From positions 1,189,268 to 1,253,267 of the forward strand of contig NW_006497658.1 in assembly GCF_000471905.2 (NCBI RefSeq): DNA of 64,000 nucleotides, in the 5' to 3' direction. A program made the position numbers and the translations under genes. The notes below the pieces were generated by a model that did not search any database, was not told the DNA's origin, and saw only the letters and a list, made by a program, of their open reading frames with translations. The stretch comes from Amborella trichopoda (lineage: Eukaryota; Streptophyta; Magnoliopsida; Amborellales; Amborellaceae). Below, piece after piece: positions 34,901 to 45,267 of the stretch (position 1 is its first letter; the number at the start of each line of letters is the position of its first letter).

Positions 34901-37900
34901 TTGGAGTTTTTTCTTAACAAGGTCAGCACCTTTAGAGGTTCTAGATACTTTTGGATATGGATAAGGGTTTTTCTATGTTCTGAATGTTCTTATGATTGAT
35001 GAATTGATGGCAGGTAACACATTCTCCAAAAGGAATGGAAACACTGCAATACTTTCTTTTCGAGGTCTGTAAAGTCACTGCCGATTGGGAGTTGAAAGAT
35101 GTGCTTATAGATGAAATTAAAACAGTAAATAATGAAGTGGGACCTGAGGATCATGTCATATGTGCTTTATCTGGAGGTGTGGATTCGACTGTCGCTGCTA
35201 CTATTGTACATGAGGCGATAGGAGACAGGCTACACTGTGTCTTTGTCGACAATGGTCTCTTGAGGTAAAAGAAGAAGCTACTTAGTTCATATATTTATTT
35301 TTTGTTGAATGAAGAATCTGCTAGTGCATCTTTTATTTTTTGATAGGCCTAAAATATCGCATTAGCAAAATAGTATAGTTTAGGATCCAGTACACTGTGT
35401 CCTAATATTTATGGGAAAGTATACTACCATCCAATAGAGTATGGATCCATTGGGCGTTCACTATCCTGTGAAAGGATGAACAATGAAGGAGAGAATGTGG
35501 GGCTCACTATTCTGGTCATAATCTATTCGGATGCTTCCAATCTCTGGCGATAACCATTCATTTCCTTGAACTGTGACGTCTCTAATGGACTAGCAGTTTT
35601 CTAATGGGCTAACAGTTTTCCGTAGTCCAGTGGCTTCTAGACTTCCAGTATACATCCTGCAATTCTGGGTTTAAAATAAAAGGATCGGATAACTGTTTTT
35701 ATGTTGATATTGTTAACATTTGGATGGATGAATGAGAATGCGAGCCACTTAAAATGTTTAATATCAATTATTTTCCTGGGTTCATTTGTAATGGTTTGTT
35801 GTTTTATAGGTTTCAGGAGAAAGAGCATGTGATGTCTACGTTTCAGGCGGACTTGCATCTGTCTGTCACTTGTGTTGATGCAACCGATCGGTTTCTCAGC
35901 AAGCTCAAGGGTGTGGTAGAACCTGAAATGAAAAGGAAAATTATTGGAAAGGAGTTTATCTCAATCTTTGATGACTTTGCACATGAATTGGAACAAAAAC
36001 TTGGAAGGAAACCCACTTTTTTGGTACAAGGAACTCTATACCCAGATGTCATTGAATCATGTCCACCACCTGGAAGCGGAAGAACCCATTCCCACACCAT
36101 AAAGAGCCATCATAATGTTGGGGGCCTCCCAAAGGATATGAAGTTGAAGCTTATAGAGCCTCTTAAGTTGCTATTTAAAGATGAGGTTATCCATGGAGCC
36201 CTTTTGTATCTCCTAGGGAGTTGATTTCTGTATATATATTGCAATAACAAACATTCTGTTTTCTTCCCTTTTTCTTATCTATGCTGGGTATTTCCTTTGA
36301 GCAGGTAAGGGAGTTGGGGGGCATCTTGCATGTTCCACAAGGTTTTCTGAAGCGTCACCCATTTCCTGGTCCTGGCCTTGCTGTACGAGTTATTGGTGAT
36401 GTTACAGAAGGGAATGTCTTGGATACATTGCGCCAGGTTTGTTTTTGTTACACCAGCCAAAGACAAGTTAACGCTATAATTCAATGGACTATGAAAAACC
36501 TAGTCCATTGGGTTTCATCTACTGTTAGATGAAGTGCTGGATGTTGCTGGGGAGAGGGTGGGCCCACTGTTGGATTCATTCTCTGTTCTTGTGGGTCATC
36601 CTCTCACTCCAATCTTCATCACCATCCATCATTTCATTGGACAGTGATAATTTAAAGTTTGTTTGTTGTTCATTCCTCAATTTCATTTTCTCAAAGATTT
36701 AGACATTTAGTTTTGTGTTGATATGCTTATGCTTATGCTTTGATGTTTCTCCAGGTTGATCACATATTTGTTGAGGCCATCAAGCAAGCTGGGATCTACG
36801 ATTCCATCTGGCAAGCCTTTGCCGTGTTTCCAAATATTAGGACAGTCGGTGTTCAGGGTGATCAAAGAACTCATTCTCATGTAGTTGCTCTTAGAGCTAT
36901 AACAAGTGAGGATGGAATGACTGCAGACTGGTAAGCTTTTATTGTTATATCTGTGACTTATAATTCATGGGAAAATACATTATCCCTAAGCATGCTGCAT
37001 ATATTTGTTGGAGCTGGGAACTGAGGATTGTTGATTACCCTTGGTTGAGAGCGCCATTAAGGTGCCCCTATAATAATAAATACATAAAACTAGGGAAATT
37101 TGGAAAGAACGAATAATGTCAAATATTTGGAAAAACATGTAGATGCAAAATTAATATATAAAAAAATATCTTTAATATAATTACAATAAATTTAATCAAA
37201 TAACATTTGAGAGTAATACGTCATATATATTTGCTTGAGTTATCGCATTGATTTTACATTGTAAATGATCGCATATACCCTTTCATTTCATTGTTTAGAA
37301 ATATCTAATGCACGAGGCAGATTGTATGAACAAATATAGAAATATAGAACGACAGGAGAGAGATCGTTCTCCCTCTTGTACATGTTTTTTTAGAAGATAA
37401 CGGGTCAAAATCCCATAACCACTTGCGACAAATGTTTGGAGTCTCCATTCCCCACATTAAATGCGATTGAGCATTGGATTTGAAACTCTCTTTATGATTG
37501 ATGAAAATTGAGGAATCTCTTTTCTTCTGAAATGTTACAGATCCTCGATTTGGATAATTATTTATTTTTCTATTGATATGCAATTATTGCTTAATTTTTT
37601 ATGGATATGCATATGTTATTTTTTTGTCAATTGTTAATGATATGCATTTATTGCTTATTTTCCTTTAAAAGTATAAAGAATATGTGTATGCTTTAACACG
37701 TTTACAAACTCTTATTGGCTTAAGAGCATTATGGGATTGCGGATTGCGGATTGCGGATTGCGGCCGGATTGTGATCCTGTTTCAGGAGCGCAAGGTCGCA
37801 TTCCCAGAGCGGGATCGCTGCCATGTTTGGAGTTCCTGGTAACTAAGATGCTGCATGTAGATAATATGATTAATTTTTTCTTTATTCTGGAGACTCACTT

Positions 37901-40900
37901 ATTGTTAAGAGGATGCCGTTGATGCCATAAAATTAATTATACCTGCTGATTATCTGCTGGTGCTGGTAGGTAGTGAGTAATTGATATTTCTAGCTTGCTA
38001 GAATTATATTCCTTTTCAAATAATAATGGATCATAATTTTTCTATGATGCATATTAAATTGCCTTTAAAGTGGCTAAGGTAATTGCTACTTGGATATAGT
38101 GATTATTTTTTGGGTTTTCGCTTTAGAATGGAGCTTGGCAAAAGGTGAAATAGTGAAGTCTATTTTATTGGTTTTCTAAGTTATCAGTGGCCTTGTCATT
38201 TTGAAAGTCCTTCGTTGTTGTTACTTTTTGGTTGTAGTAGTTTGTGCATATATACATAGATATCCATCTCCATATTTGATGTAATGGGTTTTTAATTGTT
38301 TTACGTTTAGTTAACCTTTTCTCAAAAAAAAAAAAATTTTTTTTTTGTTTAATACTTTTTAGTTACTAAATTAGGTCTAGTTTGTATACTCATTTATTTA
38401 TTTAAGGTATTTGTGTCATTATCAGTTGAATTTTAGTTGTAGAGAATTGAGGAGTGGATTTGGAAGTTTACTTTTTAAAAGATGAGAGGTTAGGATTTAA
38501 TTGTGATTAAGGTTTCTTAGGGAGCAAACTAGGTCTTAGGGATAAAAGAAAAAAGATAAGACCGATTTATTTTGGCTCTTGTGAAAAAATAATTTTAGGG
38601 TGAACTTCCTTGTCGACCCTAAGAGGGTATAACCATTGATCCTTATTTTATTTTGGTGGTTGGCTCATATTTTTTCACCCTCTTTCCACATTAATTGGTA
38701 TCAGAGTTTCAGAAGATTCATCAATCATATTTGCACCAAAACCCACTCTTATGATCAAGAATATATTGCAGTAAATCATGGAAGTTGCAAATTTAACAAA
38801 TTAAAAAGGGCATAAATTGAGGTATGGAAGATGTTCAAGTCAAGATTCATGGAATTCGAGGAGAAATAAGTGAACTTGGAAGAGAGATTGGTGAAATGAA
38901 TCTTTAATGGCTGCAGAAATTGGAAAATACTAATAACCAAATCTCACCTAAGGGATGGATTTGTAGGACTCCAAGGACTAACTCCATGGGCCGATCCCAT
39001 AATGAGCAAGTTTTGAGGCAAGAACCAGACAATGTTCATGTGATCTCAGTGTCAGAGTTTATCTTTTTTGAGTTCCATGACGAAATCGAAAGAGAAATCA
39101 AAACTATACTTGATATCCCAATTTTCCACTACAAGTTGCATTGAGATCAGTTCATTGAAGAAGACAAAGTGCCCAGGGGAATGGTCTTTGAAGGACTTGA
39201 TGAACACAAAAAGCTCAAGGTCTAGCTTCTCCCATTGTCGGGAGAATGATGGAATGGGTTTTTAATGTTTTTATTTTGCGATTTTTCTTAGATACTAAAT
39301 AAAATTGGATTTAGGTTATATGGTTCATGTATTTATTTATGTCAGGTTATTGTATTGTCTTTACATGTATTTTAGTTGTCAAGAATTAAAGGTTTTTCAA
39401 AGTTCCGAGAAATTGATCTAAGCATCACCCATTGTTATTAGATTTAGTTTTGGATGTTTTATAAGTCTATTAGAGAGTTTTTAGAAGATTTTGAGTCCTT
39501 AGAAACATCTTAGAGGTGGAAGTTTGGAGATCGAGCAATCAAAGTTATTGATTTTTTTTGATATTGACTTGTGGTTGTAGAGTATGGAGGAGGAGTGTGT
39601 GCTGTGTGGATTTGTATATTATACATTTGATGTGCCCTAAATCCTTTATTCTTATGTGTTATACAGTTATACTTAATGGTTTAAAAAACGGATCGGTAAT
39701 CCGGATCGGGCTTCCAAAAAACCGATCCGGATCGGCGAATCGGCGATCCGGATCGGGAATCGGGTGAATCGGTCAGAATAAAGCTTAAAAAAAATCCGAA
39801 AAAATTATTAAAATTCATTATAAGTATTGTTTTTTAGGAATTCAATAAGAAATGAGGGTACTCCATTAAGAATTTTCATGTTTTTGAATGAATATGCGAA
39901 TATTGATATGTTCTTTCCCTGCATGAACCGCCATTCAGCATTTAATTTACATCACACAAAAGGATAAACATATAATTATCATGGAATAAGTATATCAACA
40001 TATATGGACTACAATAAAGCACAAAATTAGTAACATATGATCTAAAAATAAAATGATAGACGACGTTATTGTTCTTCTTGGTCACGCTGANNNNNNNNNN
40101 NNNNNNNNNNGCAAAAAACAAAAAATTCAATCATGGATTACAAAAAAAAAACAAACATTTCGATCATGGATTACAAAAAAAATGTATTACAAAACATTCG
40201 ATCATGGATTACAAAAAATTCTATCATGGGTTACAAAAAAAAAAAAACAAAAAATTCGATCATAGATTACAAGAAAAAAAAACAAACATTTCGATCATGG
40301 ATTACAAAAAATTCGATCATGGATTACAAAGAATTCTATCATGGGTTACAAAAAAACAAAAAATTCGATCATGGATTACAAAAAAAAAAAACAATTCGAT
40401 CATGGATTACAAAAAAATCGATCAAGTATTACAAAAAAATCTATCATGGATTACCAAACAAAAAAAAAAAAAATTCCGTATGGGACTCGCCGATTCACGG
40501 TTCGAACTCGCCGATTCCGTACAGTGAATTGGCGATTCACTGTACACTAGAACCGGACGATTTCCGATTTTTTAACCGATACGATCCACTTTTTGCGATT
40601 TCCGAGTCGAACCGGGCGAGTCCGGTTTGACTCGGCGTTTTTTAAAACACTGGTTATACTTATTCTGTTGGACTATATAAACATTTTTCTTTCTATTAGG
40701 CCGCCCAGGTTTTGGGTGACCGCCTAGGCATTGGGCGGCGGGCCGCCTAGGCGCTGGCTAGCTTTTTGAAACACTAGGATGATAATAGCATTAGCACTGA
40801 TCCAGTGTCAAGTTTTTGCTCACAATGTGCTTGGAGAAATGGTATATAGAGATAATCAAGCAGGTACAATAAAGTAGATGTCAAGGTTATATATAATCCA

Positions 40901-42980
40901 AATAAGTAAAAAGCTAGCAATGCATTTGTTCAAACTTTCAAATAGTTGAATATTGAAATTTCTATTTTTTCAGACATACCCTTAGTGAATGAGAAAGATT
41001 CAATTGTGACAATTGCAGTACAGGTACCAGGTTGAAGTGCAATGCTGACCTAACCAAAATAATTGAAGCAGTTGCCTGTATTTTGTGTGACTTTATTACA
41101 TCATATTTTAGTGAACTCTGATACTGGAGATACGTGCTGAGATGGTTCTTTTATATTACATGACATAGATACGTGTGTCATCATCTGACAGATACAAGTG
41201 TCAAAATGCCTACCCCATAATTAGCTTCTTGGACACGACACATTTGTAGATCATTTAGATGAAGAGGGATGCATGATTTTAGGTGATATTAAAGTATTTT
41301 ATAAGTGAGATTTCAACCAGAAAATTAGCAAGAAATGTCAAAGTTTCTAAATGTTCATGTTTCTAAAGTGTTAGACACAGTGTTTTAAAATGCGGCCGCA
41401 TCAGGCGGGTATGTAGTGGGCAGCACATCTGGAATGACTGCATTTGCGGTTTGGAGGTATGCGGGAGCATATGCGCCGCATAGGGCATCGCCCTCATGTG
41501 GGCGCATAATTTCTGCCTTGTTATTTTCAATTGTGCCCCTCAGGGATGGGAAAAATGGTCTTTTTGACCATCAAAAATTGGGGAAAATAGTTGGGGGGGG
41601 GGGAGGGGCATTAAACCCCCTAAACGAGTATTTACAGCCACTTTCGTGGATTTTTTGGCATCAAATCGAGAAAAAAAAAAAAAAGGGCTAAAATTTTTTT
41701 TCGTTGAGATCTTTGGATTTGGGGATTGTTTGATACTTGGATATTGATTTGAACCTTTTGGTTGTTGATTTGGGGAAGTTTAAGTAAACTTCCGACAAGA
41801 AATCGAGGGTTTCAAAGGCCATGAAGAAATCAACTCTCGAGATGAAAGATTGACTTCAAATTTGAAAAATTGACTTTAAATTTGATTCTCATGATGACTT
41901 CTATGATGAATGGATGATTGTATTAGCTATTAACTCTTTTTGAGCTTGACTTCAAAACTCTTTAATCTTCATGAAGACATGGACTTTTGGTTTGTAGCAT
42001 CATTATTTTGCAAATTTGTGCTTATGGTTGTTTCAAGTTTCTATCAAGGGATAGTGGATACAGAATCTCCAACAGCTAATATTTTTGGAGTTAATCATTA
42101 AGCTAAAATACCTACTATCACATATATCACCTCCATATTTTTTCTATGCATTAACCTATTTTTTTAGATTTTTTAGAATTTTTATATATTTATTGACTGC
42201 ATTGTTGCTATGTACCCGCATCCGGACCTCATCCAGCCGCATCGGCCCCCCCCCACTGCTTTTGGCCGCATCTCGCATTTTAAAACACTGGTCAAACACA
42301 AGTGCCATGTCCTTAGTATGTCAACATGAGCTAGAAACTATAGACATTCATGTGTATTTTATGTAGTGTGCTAGAACCCAATGGAGTACGACATAGTCGA
42401 AATATGTTGGATTCATTACTGTTCAATACAATGCATGGTGAGGGAGAGAGATTGGAAGCTAGTGGAACTAGGTGTGAACCAAAATGGCTTGTCTCACTTA
42501 CTCTTGCTATCATTATCCATCATTTTATTTGATGATGTGGTGCCAATCCATGAATTTCGAGTTGAAAGTTATACATTGCATTGTGGTATACTTCTCCTTA
42601 CAATTGATGTTCTTGTTTGATTTTAGTGATATGCGGGATCATCAAATGCTAATCCTAGTGAAATTTGAGAATGGGGCTGGGTTTGTGGTGGTGGTACCAC
42701 CTAAGCGCAAGTTAAAGGTCACAGCCTCCATTCCCATTGACACTTTAAAAAAATTGACTTTTTCGAAATATGGGTAGGAGCCTATAATCCCCAGCGATCG
42801 ACCCAAAAAAAATATATCCTAGTAAATGACTGCTATTTGATTTGATTTCCTTTCAGGTACAATTTTGATCCCAAGTTCCTTCAGTATGTGTCTTCAAAGA
42901 TATGCAATGAGGTCCAAGGTGTTAATAGAGTTGTGTATGACATAACCTCAAAACCTCCATCAACAGTCGAATGGGAATGA
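27345..42980 (+). CDS. GMPS: GMP synthase (glutamine-hydrolysing), six exons
   Basis: Converts XMP, ATP and glutamine to GMP, AMP, PPi and glutamate, the last step of de novo guanine nucleotide synthesis, in the cytosol. Exons: 27345-27953, 35014-35264, 35810-36185, 36305-36436, 36755-36930, 42857-42980. They sum to 1668 nt (555 residues plus stop) with every junction in frame and GT..AG introns. Domains: class-I glutamine amidotransferase (about 1-210) with nucleophile Cys91 in GICYGLQ and His201/Glu203 in YHPE; PP-loop ATP pyrophosphatase with SGGVDST at 256-262; C-terminal dimerisation domain ending in [12 protein letters not shown]. From memory, the length slightly exceeds the roughly 534 residues of the Arabidopsis protein because of an extra polar stretch at about 157-183. 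The start is the first ATG of the frame, shortly before [13 protein letters not shown]. Introns are 7060, 545, 119, 318 and 5926 bp; the two long ones are full of transposons. No disabling change is seen, so it is probably functional. Confidence 0.95.
28891..28965. repeat. (TTA)n microsatellite in GMPS intron 1
   Basis: About 24 trinucleotides of att/tta with few interruptions. A minus-strand poly-Asn frame here is only the repeat read as protein. Confidence 0.9.
29023..29526. mobile_element. hAT-like MITE in GMPS intron 1, intact ends
   Basis: A 504-bp element with an exact 8-bp target duplication ATCTATAC (29015-29022 and 29527-29534). The ends are CAGTGTTCTAAAACTTGG and, inverted, CATAGTTCCAAAAATCGA. 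Subterminals are rich in ggcgaggcgag / ctcgggactcgcctgag words. The interior is AT-rich and non-coding. A truncated copy lies at 168-446. Confidence 0.85.
29535..34900 (-). mobile_element. Decayed LINE, longer copy 2, in GMPS intron 1
   Basis: 29535-31831 matches 447-2888. On the minus strand, going 5' to 3': 32064-31879 reads [19 protein letters not shown], close to the endonuclease motif W..TGVYGP......R..FW.EL; 31809-31624 is the RT block ending [15 protein letters not shown]; near 31490 the catalytic box reads HTDNTLTF, with the second Asp lost; 30480-30340 holds the LINE tail (the lwqiWLE region). Compared with copy 1, about 110 bp around the RGLRQGDP-like motif are deleted near 31520. 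Many stops and frameshifts: it is dead. Everything from about 32.1 to 34.9 kb is tentatively its 5' part; minus-strand frames 33429-32989 and 33834-33436 show no family resemblance. The element runs antisense to the gene. Confidence 0.7.
35014..35264 (+). CDS. GMPS: GMPS exon 2: PP-loop
   Basis: Begins gtaacacattctcc (VTHSP) after gatggcag and ends ttgag before gtaaaa, splitting an Arg codon. It contains [18 protein letters not shown], the ATP-binding PP-loop, and [11 protein letters not shown]. Confidence 0.95.
35810..36185 (+). CDS. GMPS: GMPS exon 3: synthetase core
   Basis: Begins with the last base of the split Arg codon after gttttatag and ends at LLFKDE before gttatc. It contains [24 protein letters not shown] and [20 protein letters not shown], conserved GMP synthase signatures for ATP and XMP handling. 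Confidence 0.95.
36305..36436 (+). CDS. GMPS: GMPS exon 4
   Basis: 44 codons, [11 protein letters not shown] to NVLDTLRQ, with the family motif [13 protein letters not shown]. Borders gagcag and gtttgt. Confidence 0.95.
36482..36510. other. Hairpin in GMPS intron 4
   Basis: CAATGGACTA at 36482-36491 and TAGTCCATTG at 36501-36510 are perfect inverted repeats around tgaaaaacc. The same design occurs at 12615-12641, so this is probably a small repeat family. Confidence 0.7.
36755..36930 (+). CDS. GMPS: GMPS exon 5
   Basis: Begins [13 protein letters not shown] after ttctccag and ends in a split Trp codon (gac tg|gtaagc). It contains [13 protein letters not shown] and [18 protein letters not shown], part of the dimerisation and XMP-binding region. 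Confidence 0.95.
37733..37765. repeat. (GGATTGC)n microsatellite in GMPS intron 5
   Basis: Four head-to-tail units of ggattgc, then ggccggattg. GC-rich compared with the intron around it. Confidence 0.85.
38277..39660 (+). mobile_element. Non-autonomous LTR retrotransposon remnant in GMPS intron 5
   Basis: A primer-binding-site match TTGGTATCAGAG (38695-38706), complementary to plant initiator tRNA-Met, follows a putative 5' LTR (38277-38690, TG...CA). The LTR start tgatgtaatgggtttttaat recurs at 39247 as tgatggaatgggtttttaat, followed by further alignable sequence (tactaaat, ttaggt, tatttattta, ttttagttgt.aagaatt). The 0.55-kb interior starts a frame at 38824 ([20 protein letters not shown], one stop, then [15 protein letters not shown]), which looks like the N-terminus of a Ty3-type gag. 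No protease, RT or integrase is present. The right LTR is cut by the hAT-like element at 39674. Confidence 0.6.
40091..40110. other. Assembly gap (20 N)
   Basis: Unresolved bases directly before the A-rich minisatellite; the true length is unknown. Confidence 0.99.
40120..40465. repeat. A-rich minisatellite, 22-30 bp unit
   Basis: About twelve units of (t)tcgatcatggattacaaaa with variable A-runs. Plus-strand open frames of 69-165 codons here only read the repeat in three phases. Confidence 0.9.
40695..40776. mobile_element. hAT-like MITE end fragment, GC-rich
   Basis: Ends ggctagctttttgaaacacta, the inverted form of a CAGTGTTTCAAAAAGC-type hAT end, with ggccgcctaggc palindromes before it. 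Only this end is present and no target duplication was found. It lies 35 bp after another hAT-like element. Confidence 0.5.
41378..42290. mobile_element. hAT-like non-autonomous element in GMPS intron 5
   Basis: The 17-bp terminal inverted repeat CAGTGTTTTAAAATGCG is perfect at both ends. The flanking 8-mers gttagaca (41370-41377) and gtcaaaca (42291-42298) agree at 6 of 8 positions, an aged target duplication. Subterminals carry gcggccgcatc / ggccgcatctcgc. The interior has G-runs and no coding capacity. Confidence 0.85.
42857..42980 (+). CDS. GMPS: GMPS exon 6: C-terminus
   Basis: Starts after tcctttcag, completes the split Trp codon and reads [15 protein letters not shown], then [20 protein letters not shown], and ends TVEWE plus TGA. 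The C-terminal ITSKPPS..EWE is invariant in the family and binds XMP. The exon lies 5.9 kb from exon 5. Confidence 0.94.
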
Positions 42981-43560
42981 TAGGACGAGTCAAACATCCA
43001 AAAAAAGGCCTCCAAAGAGCGAAAGAGGGGAAGAAAGATCATTTGGTCATCTCATTCTCTTTATGGAACACTAGAAAAATGGAAAGATCATTTGGTCATC
43101 TCATTCTCTTTATGGAACACAAGAAAAATGGGTAGTTTGCCAATGGCATATGATGTCTTCAGTTTTTCCATGGGTAAAAGTCTTCTGGAAAACTGCACGG
43201 CAAGATAAAAATATCGACTTTTAGATGTTAGAAGACCAACAGATAGGTTTGGTGGAATTAGAGAGATCTGGCGAGATCTTGCTTGATGTCAGAGGTATGA
43301 TTTTTTATTTGCAGAGGTACGCATAAATATTTTTGATTAATGGTAGTTTTCGTAGGTTGTTAATTATTGAGTTTGGTGTTGTCTCTGCCTTTGCCTCCTA
43401 TATGACATCACCAGACAAATTCACGAGAATTGCCATTGATTTCAGAAAAGAATACCAGACAAATTCACGAGAATTGCCATTGGTTTCAGAAAGTAATACC
43501 AGAGTGCTTCTAGTTTAAAATATTTCTTGATTGAATTTTATGGTTTCTATTGTGTTTTCA
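42981..43560 (+). other. GMPS 3' flank / probable 3' UTR with two tandem duplications
   Basis: Directly after the stop codon. A 49-bp unit (gaaagatcatttggtcatct...) is repeated at 43033-43081 and 43082-43130. A 44-bp unit (accagacaaattcacgagaa...) is repeated at 43410-43453 and 43454-43497. I see no certain poly(A) signal. Confidence 0.6.
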
Positions 43561-44589
43561 TTCGACGATAAGTAAAGAGCCTAGATATTAAGAAACAAGT
43601 GATTGCAAGAACATGTGGGCCTGGGCCACTTATGATGAGTTATGTTTGAAGCTTGCAAATGCCTTATTTTGAGCAGTTCACTTGTTTCTTATGTTGAAGA
43701 GGAGTTTTTTGGTATCTTATGTTGATGAGCGCCAGGCCTTTCATGGTGAGTAATGCTTGCACTACAAGATATTGTTCTTTGATTTTCTGTGCTAAAAAAA
43801 AGAAAAAATATACTCGACAAGTTTGTATATTAAGGTATCATTGGGTTTCCTATAGTTTCCTAGCACATCTGGCACACTGGATTTACAAGTGGATATTTGG
43901 TGCTTCTTGTTTGTTCAAAATCCGATGAATTTCGCGATTGAGTTTGCGTGGAAGTATGGCACTCGTGCGGTCTCTTGTTGATATCTGATGGTTGGGAACT
44001 TTGGAAACTTCGTTAGATTTCTCAATTCATTGCTATTTAATGAATGCTACTATTCTAGGACATGGGGAATGTGTAGTTTCCAGTTGTAGCTCATGGGTTT
44101 ATTCACAAAAGCTACTTTGGAAATGGGATGAGATCCTAAGCTTCACAGGCGATCACCTCGACCACCCGGATTATGAATCTCAAAGAAAAAAATAAGAACT
44201 TAGAGCGAAAAAAAAGGTCCATCTTGTGCTTTTTAGGTCCATTTGTTTTGAGGTTTGAAAGATTAACCGGTCTACACAATTTTTGGACCTCCAATTTCAA
44301 AATGGAAATTGATTTGCTGTTATTTAGAATGTGTTTTGAGTATTAAAATCATTGAAAATCAGGGCTAATGTTTTACCCTTTTTCAAATGCTCCAATTTAT
44401 GATCATTTGTGTTTTCATCGGCATTTTAAAATTAAATCAAATGGTACAGGTAAAATGATAAAATACTGCATCTATGAGGTTTATTTTGATAATTCCTATC
44501 TAAAAAAAAATTCAGGAGAGGGAAAGAAAGTCAAGATGCCATCCATACCAAGTTTTAGGGTCATTTATTTTTCAAATCAAAGCTATTGT
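43561..44589. other. Intergenic, nothing certain
   Basis: Short plus-strand frames (43719-43928, 43992-44195) show no family resemblance. 44100-44180 has mixed composition like coding sequence but no further support. Confidence 0.35.
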
Positions 44590-44760
44590 TGCTATAATTA
44601 AACGCAAGCTGTGCAGTGCTTTATATCTAGAATGTGTGGTGTATGGTGGAGAGTTGCTCAAATAATTCACCAAGGAATGCCATAGTTAAACACAAGTTGT
44701 GCAGTAGTTTAATCTAGAATTTGTAGTGTATGGTGGAGAGTTGCTTTAATAATGCACTTA
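44590..44760. repeat. About 100-bp tandem duplication
   Basis: Two copies share taattaaac.caag.tgtgcag, a..tttaatctagaat.tgt, gtgtatggtggagagttgct and taat.cac; they begin near 44594 and 44689. Confidence 0.75.
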
Positions 44761-45267
44761 GAAATCCCAGAAATGGTATGGCCCTTTTGGACACACAGTG
44801 TTCTATAATATCCGGGACTGAAAAATAGTAATTTGGATTCTCATTACAATGGGAAAGCATTATTCTACAAATGGGTTCCACCTCTTCATCATCGACCACC
44901 ACTTGAATGGGGGTTGATAATTTTAAGGCATGTGAATTCCTTGGATTCATAGCATAATTTCACTTCAGAAAAGAGAAAAAAATAAGGATTCTCTATAAAG
45001 AGATCTTTTATTTTTCGTACATGGAGGTCGCAATCATTTTGTCCTTTAAATTTTAAAGAGAAACTATCTTTTTATTTTTTCTTTTTAATTTTTATATATC
45101 ATGAGATCCAAAAATTGAAAATATTAAATAAATGATATCCTATTCAAAAATTTTGTCTTTCAAAACTCTCTTTCAAAAACTCAAAGTTGTTGAGAAATTC
45201 CCCTCTGTACATCGTCTCTTTCTCCTCTCTCTCTCTCTTTCTCCTCTCTCTCTATCTCTAAGAAGAG

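Larger units (their letters stand above)
39674..40652. mobile_element. hAT-like element with TCATGGATTACAAAA minisatellite
   Basis: Exact 8-bp target duplication GTTATACT (39666-39673 and 40653-40660). The ends are TAATGGTTTAAAAAACG and, inverted, CAGTGTTTTAAAAAACGCC. Left subterminal words (gatccggatcggg, gaatcggtcagaataaagc) and right ones (cgagtccggtttgactcgg) match the element at 24843-26613. The core carries a different array, about a dozen units of ttcgatcatggattacaaaa with A-runs (40120-40460), and a 20-N gap. There is no transposase. Confidence 0.88.

Noticed and set aside
40120..40460. CRISPR-like repeat array
   Set aside because: Units are directly adjacent with A-run length variation and no unique spacers; the genome is eukaryotic.
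40053..40630. Lys/Asn/Ser-rich repeat protein (up to 165 codons)
   Set aside because: It reads the A-rich minisatellite inside a hAT-like element in three phases and crosses an assembly gap.
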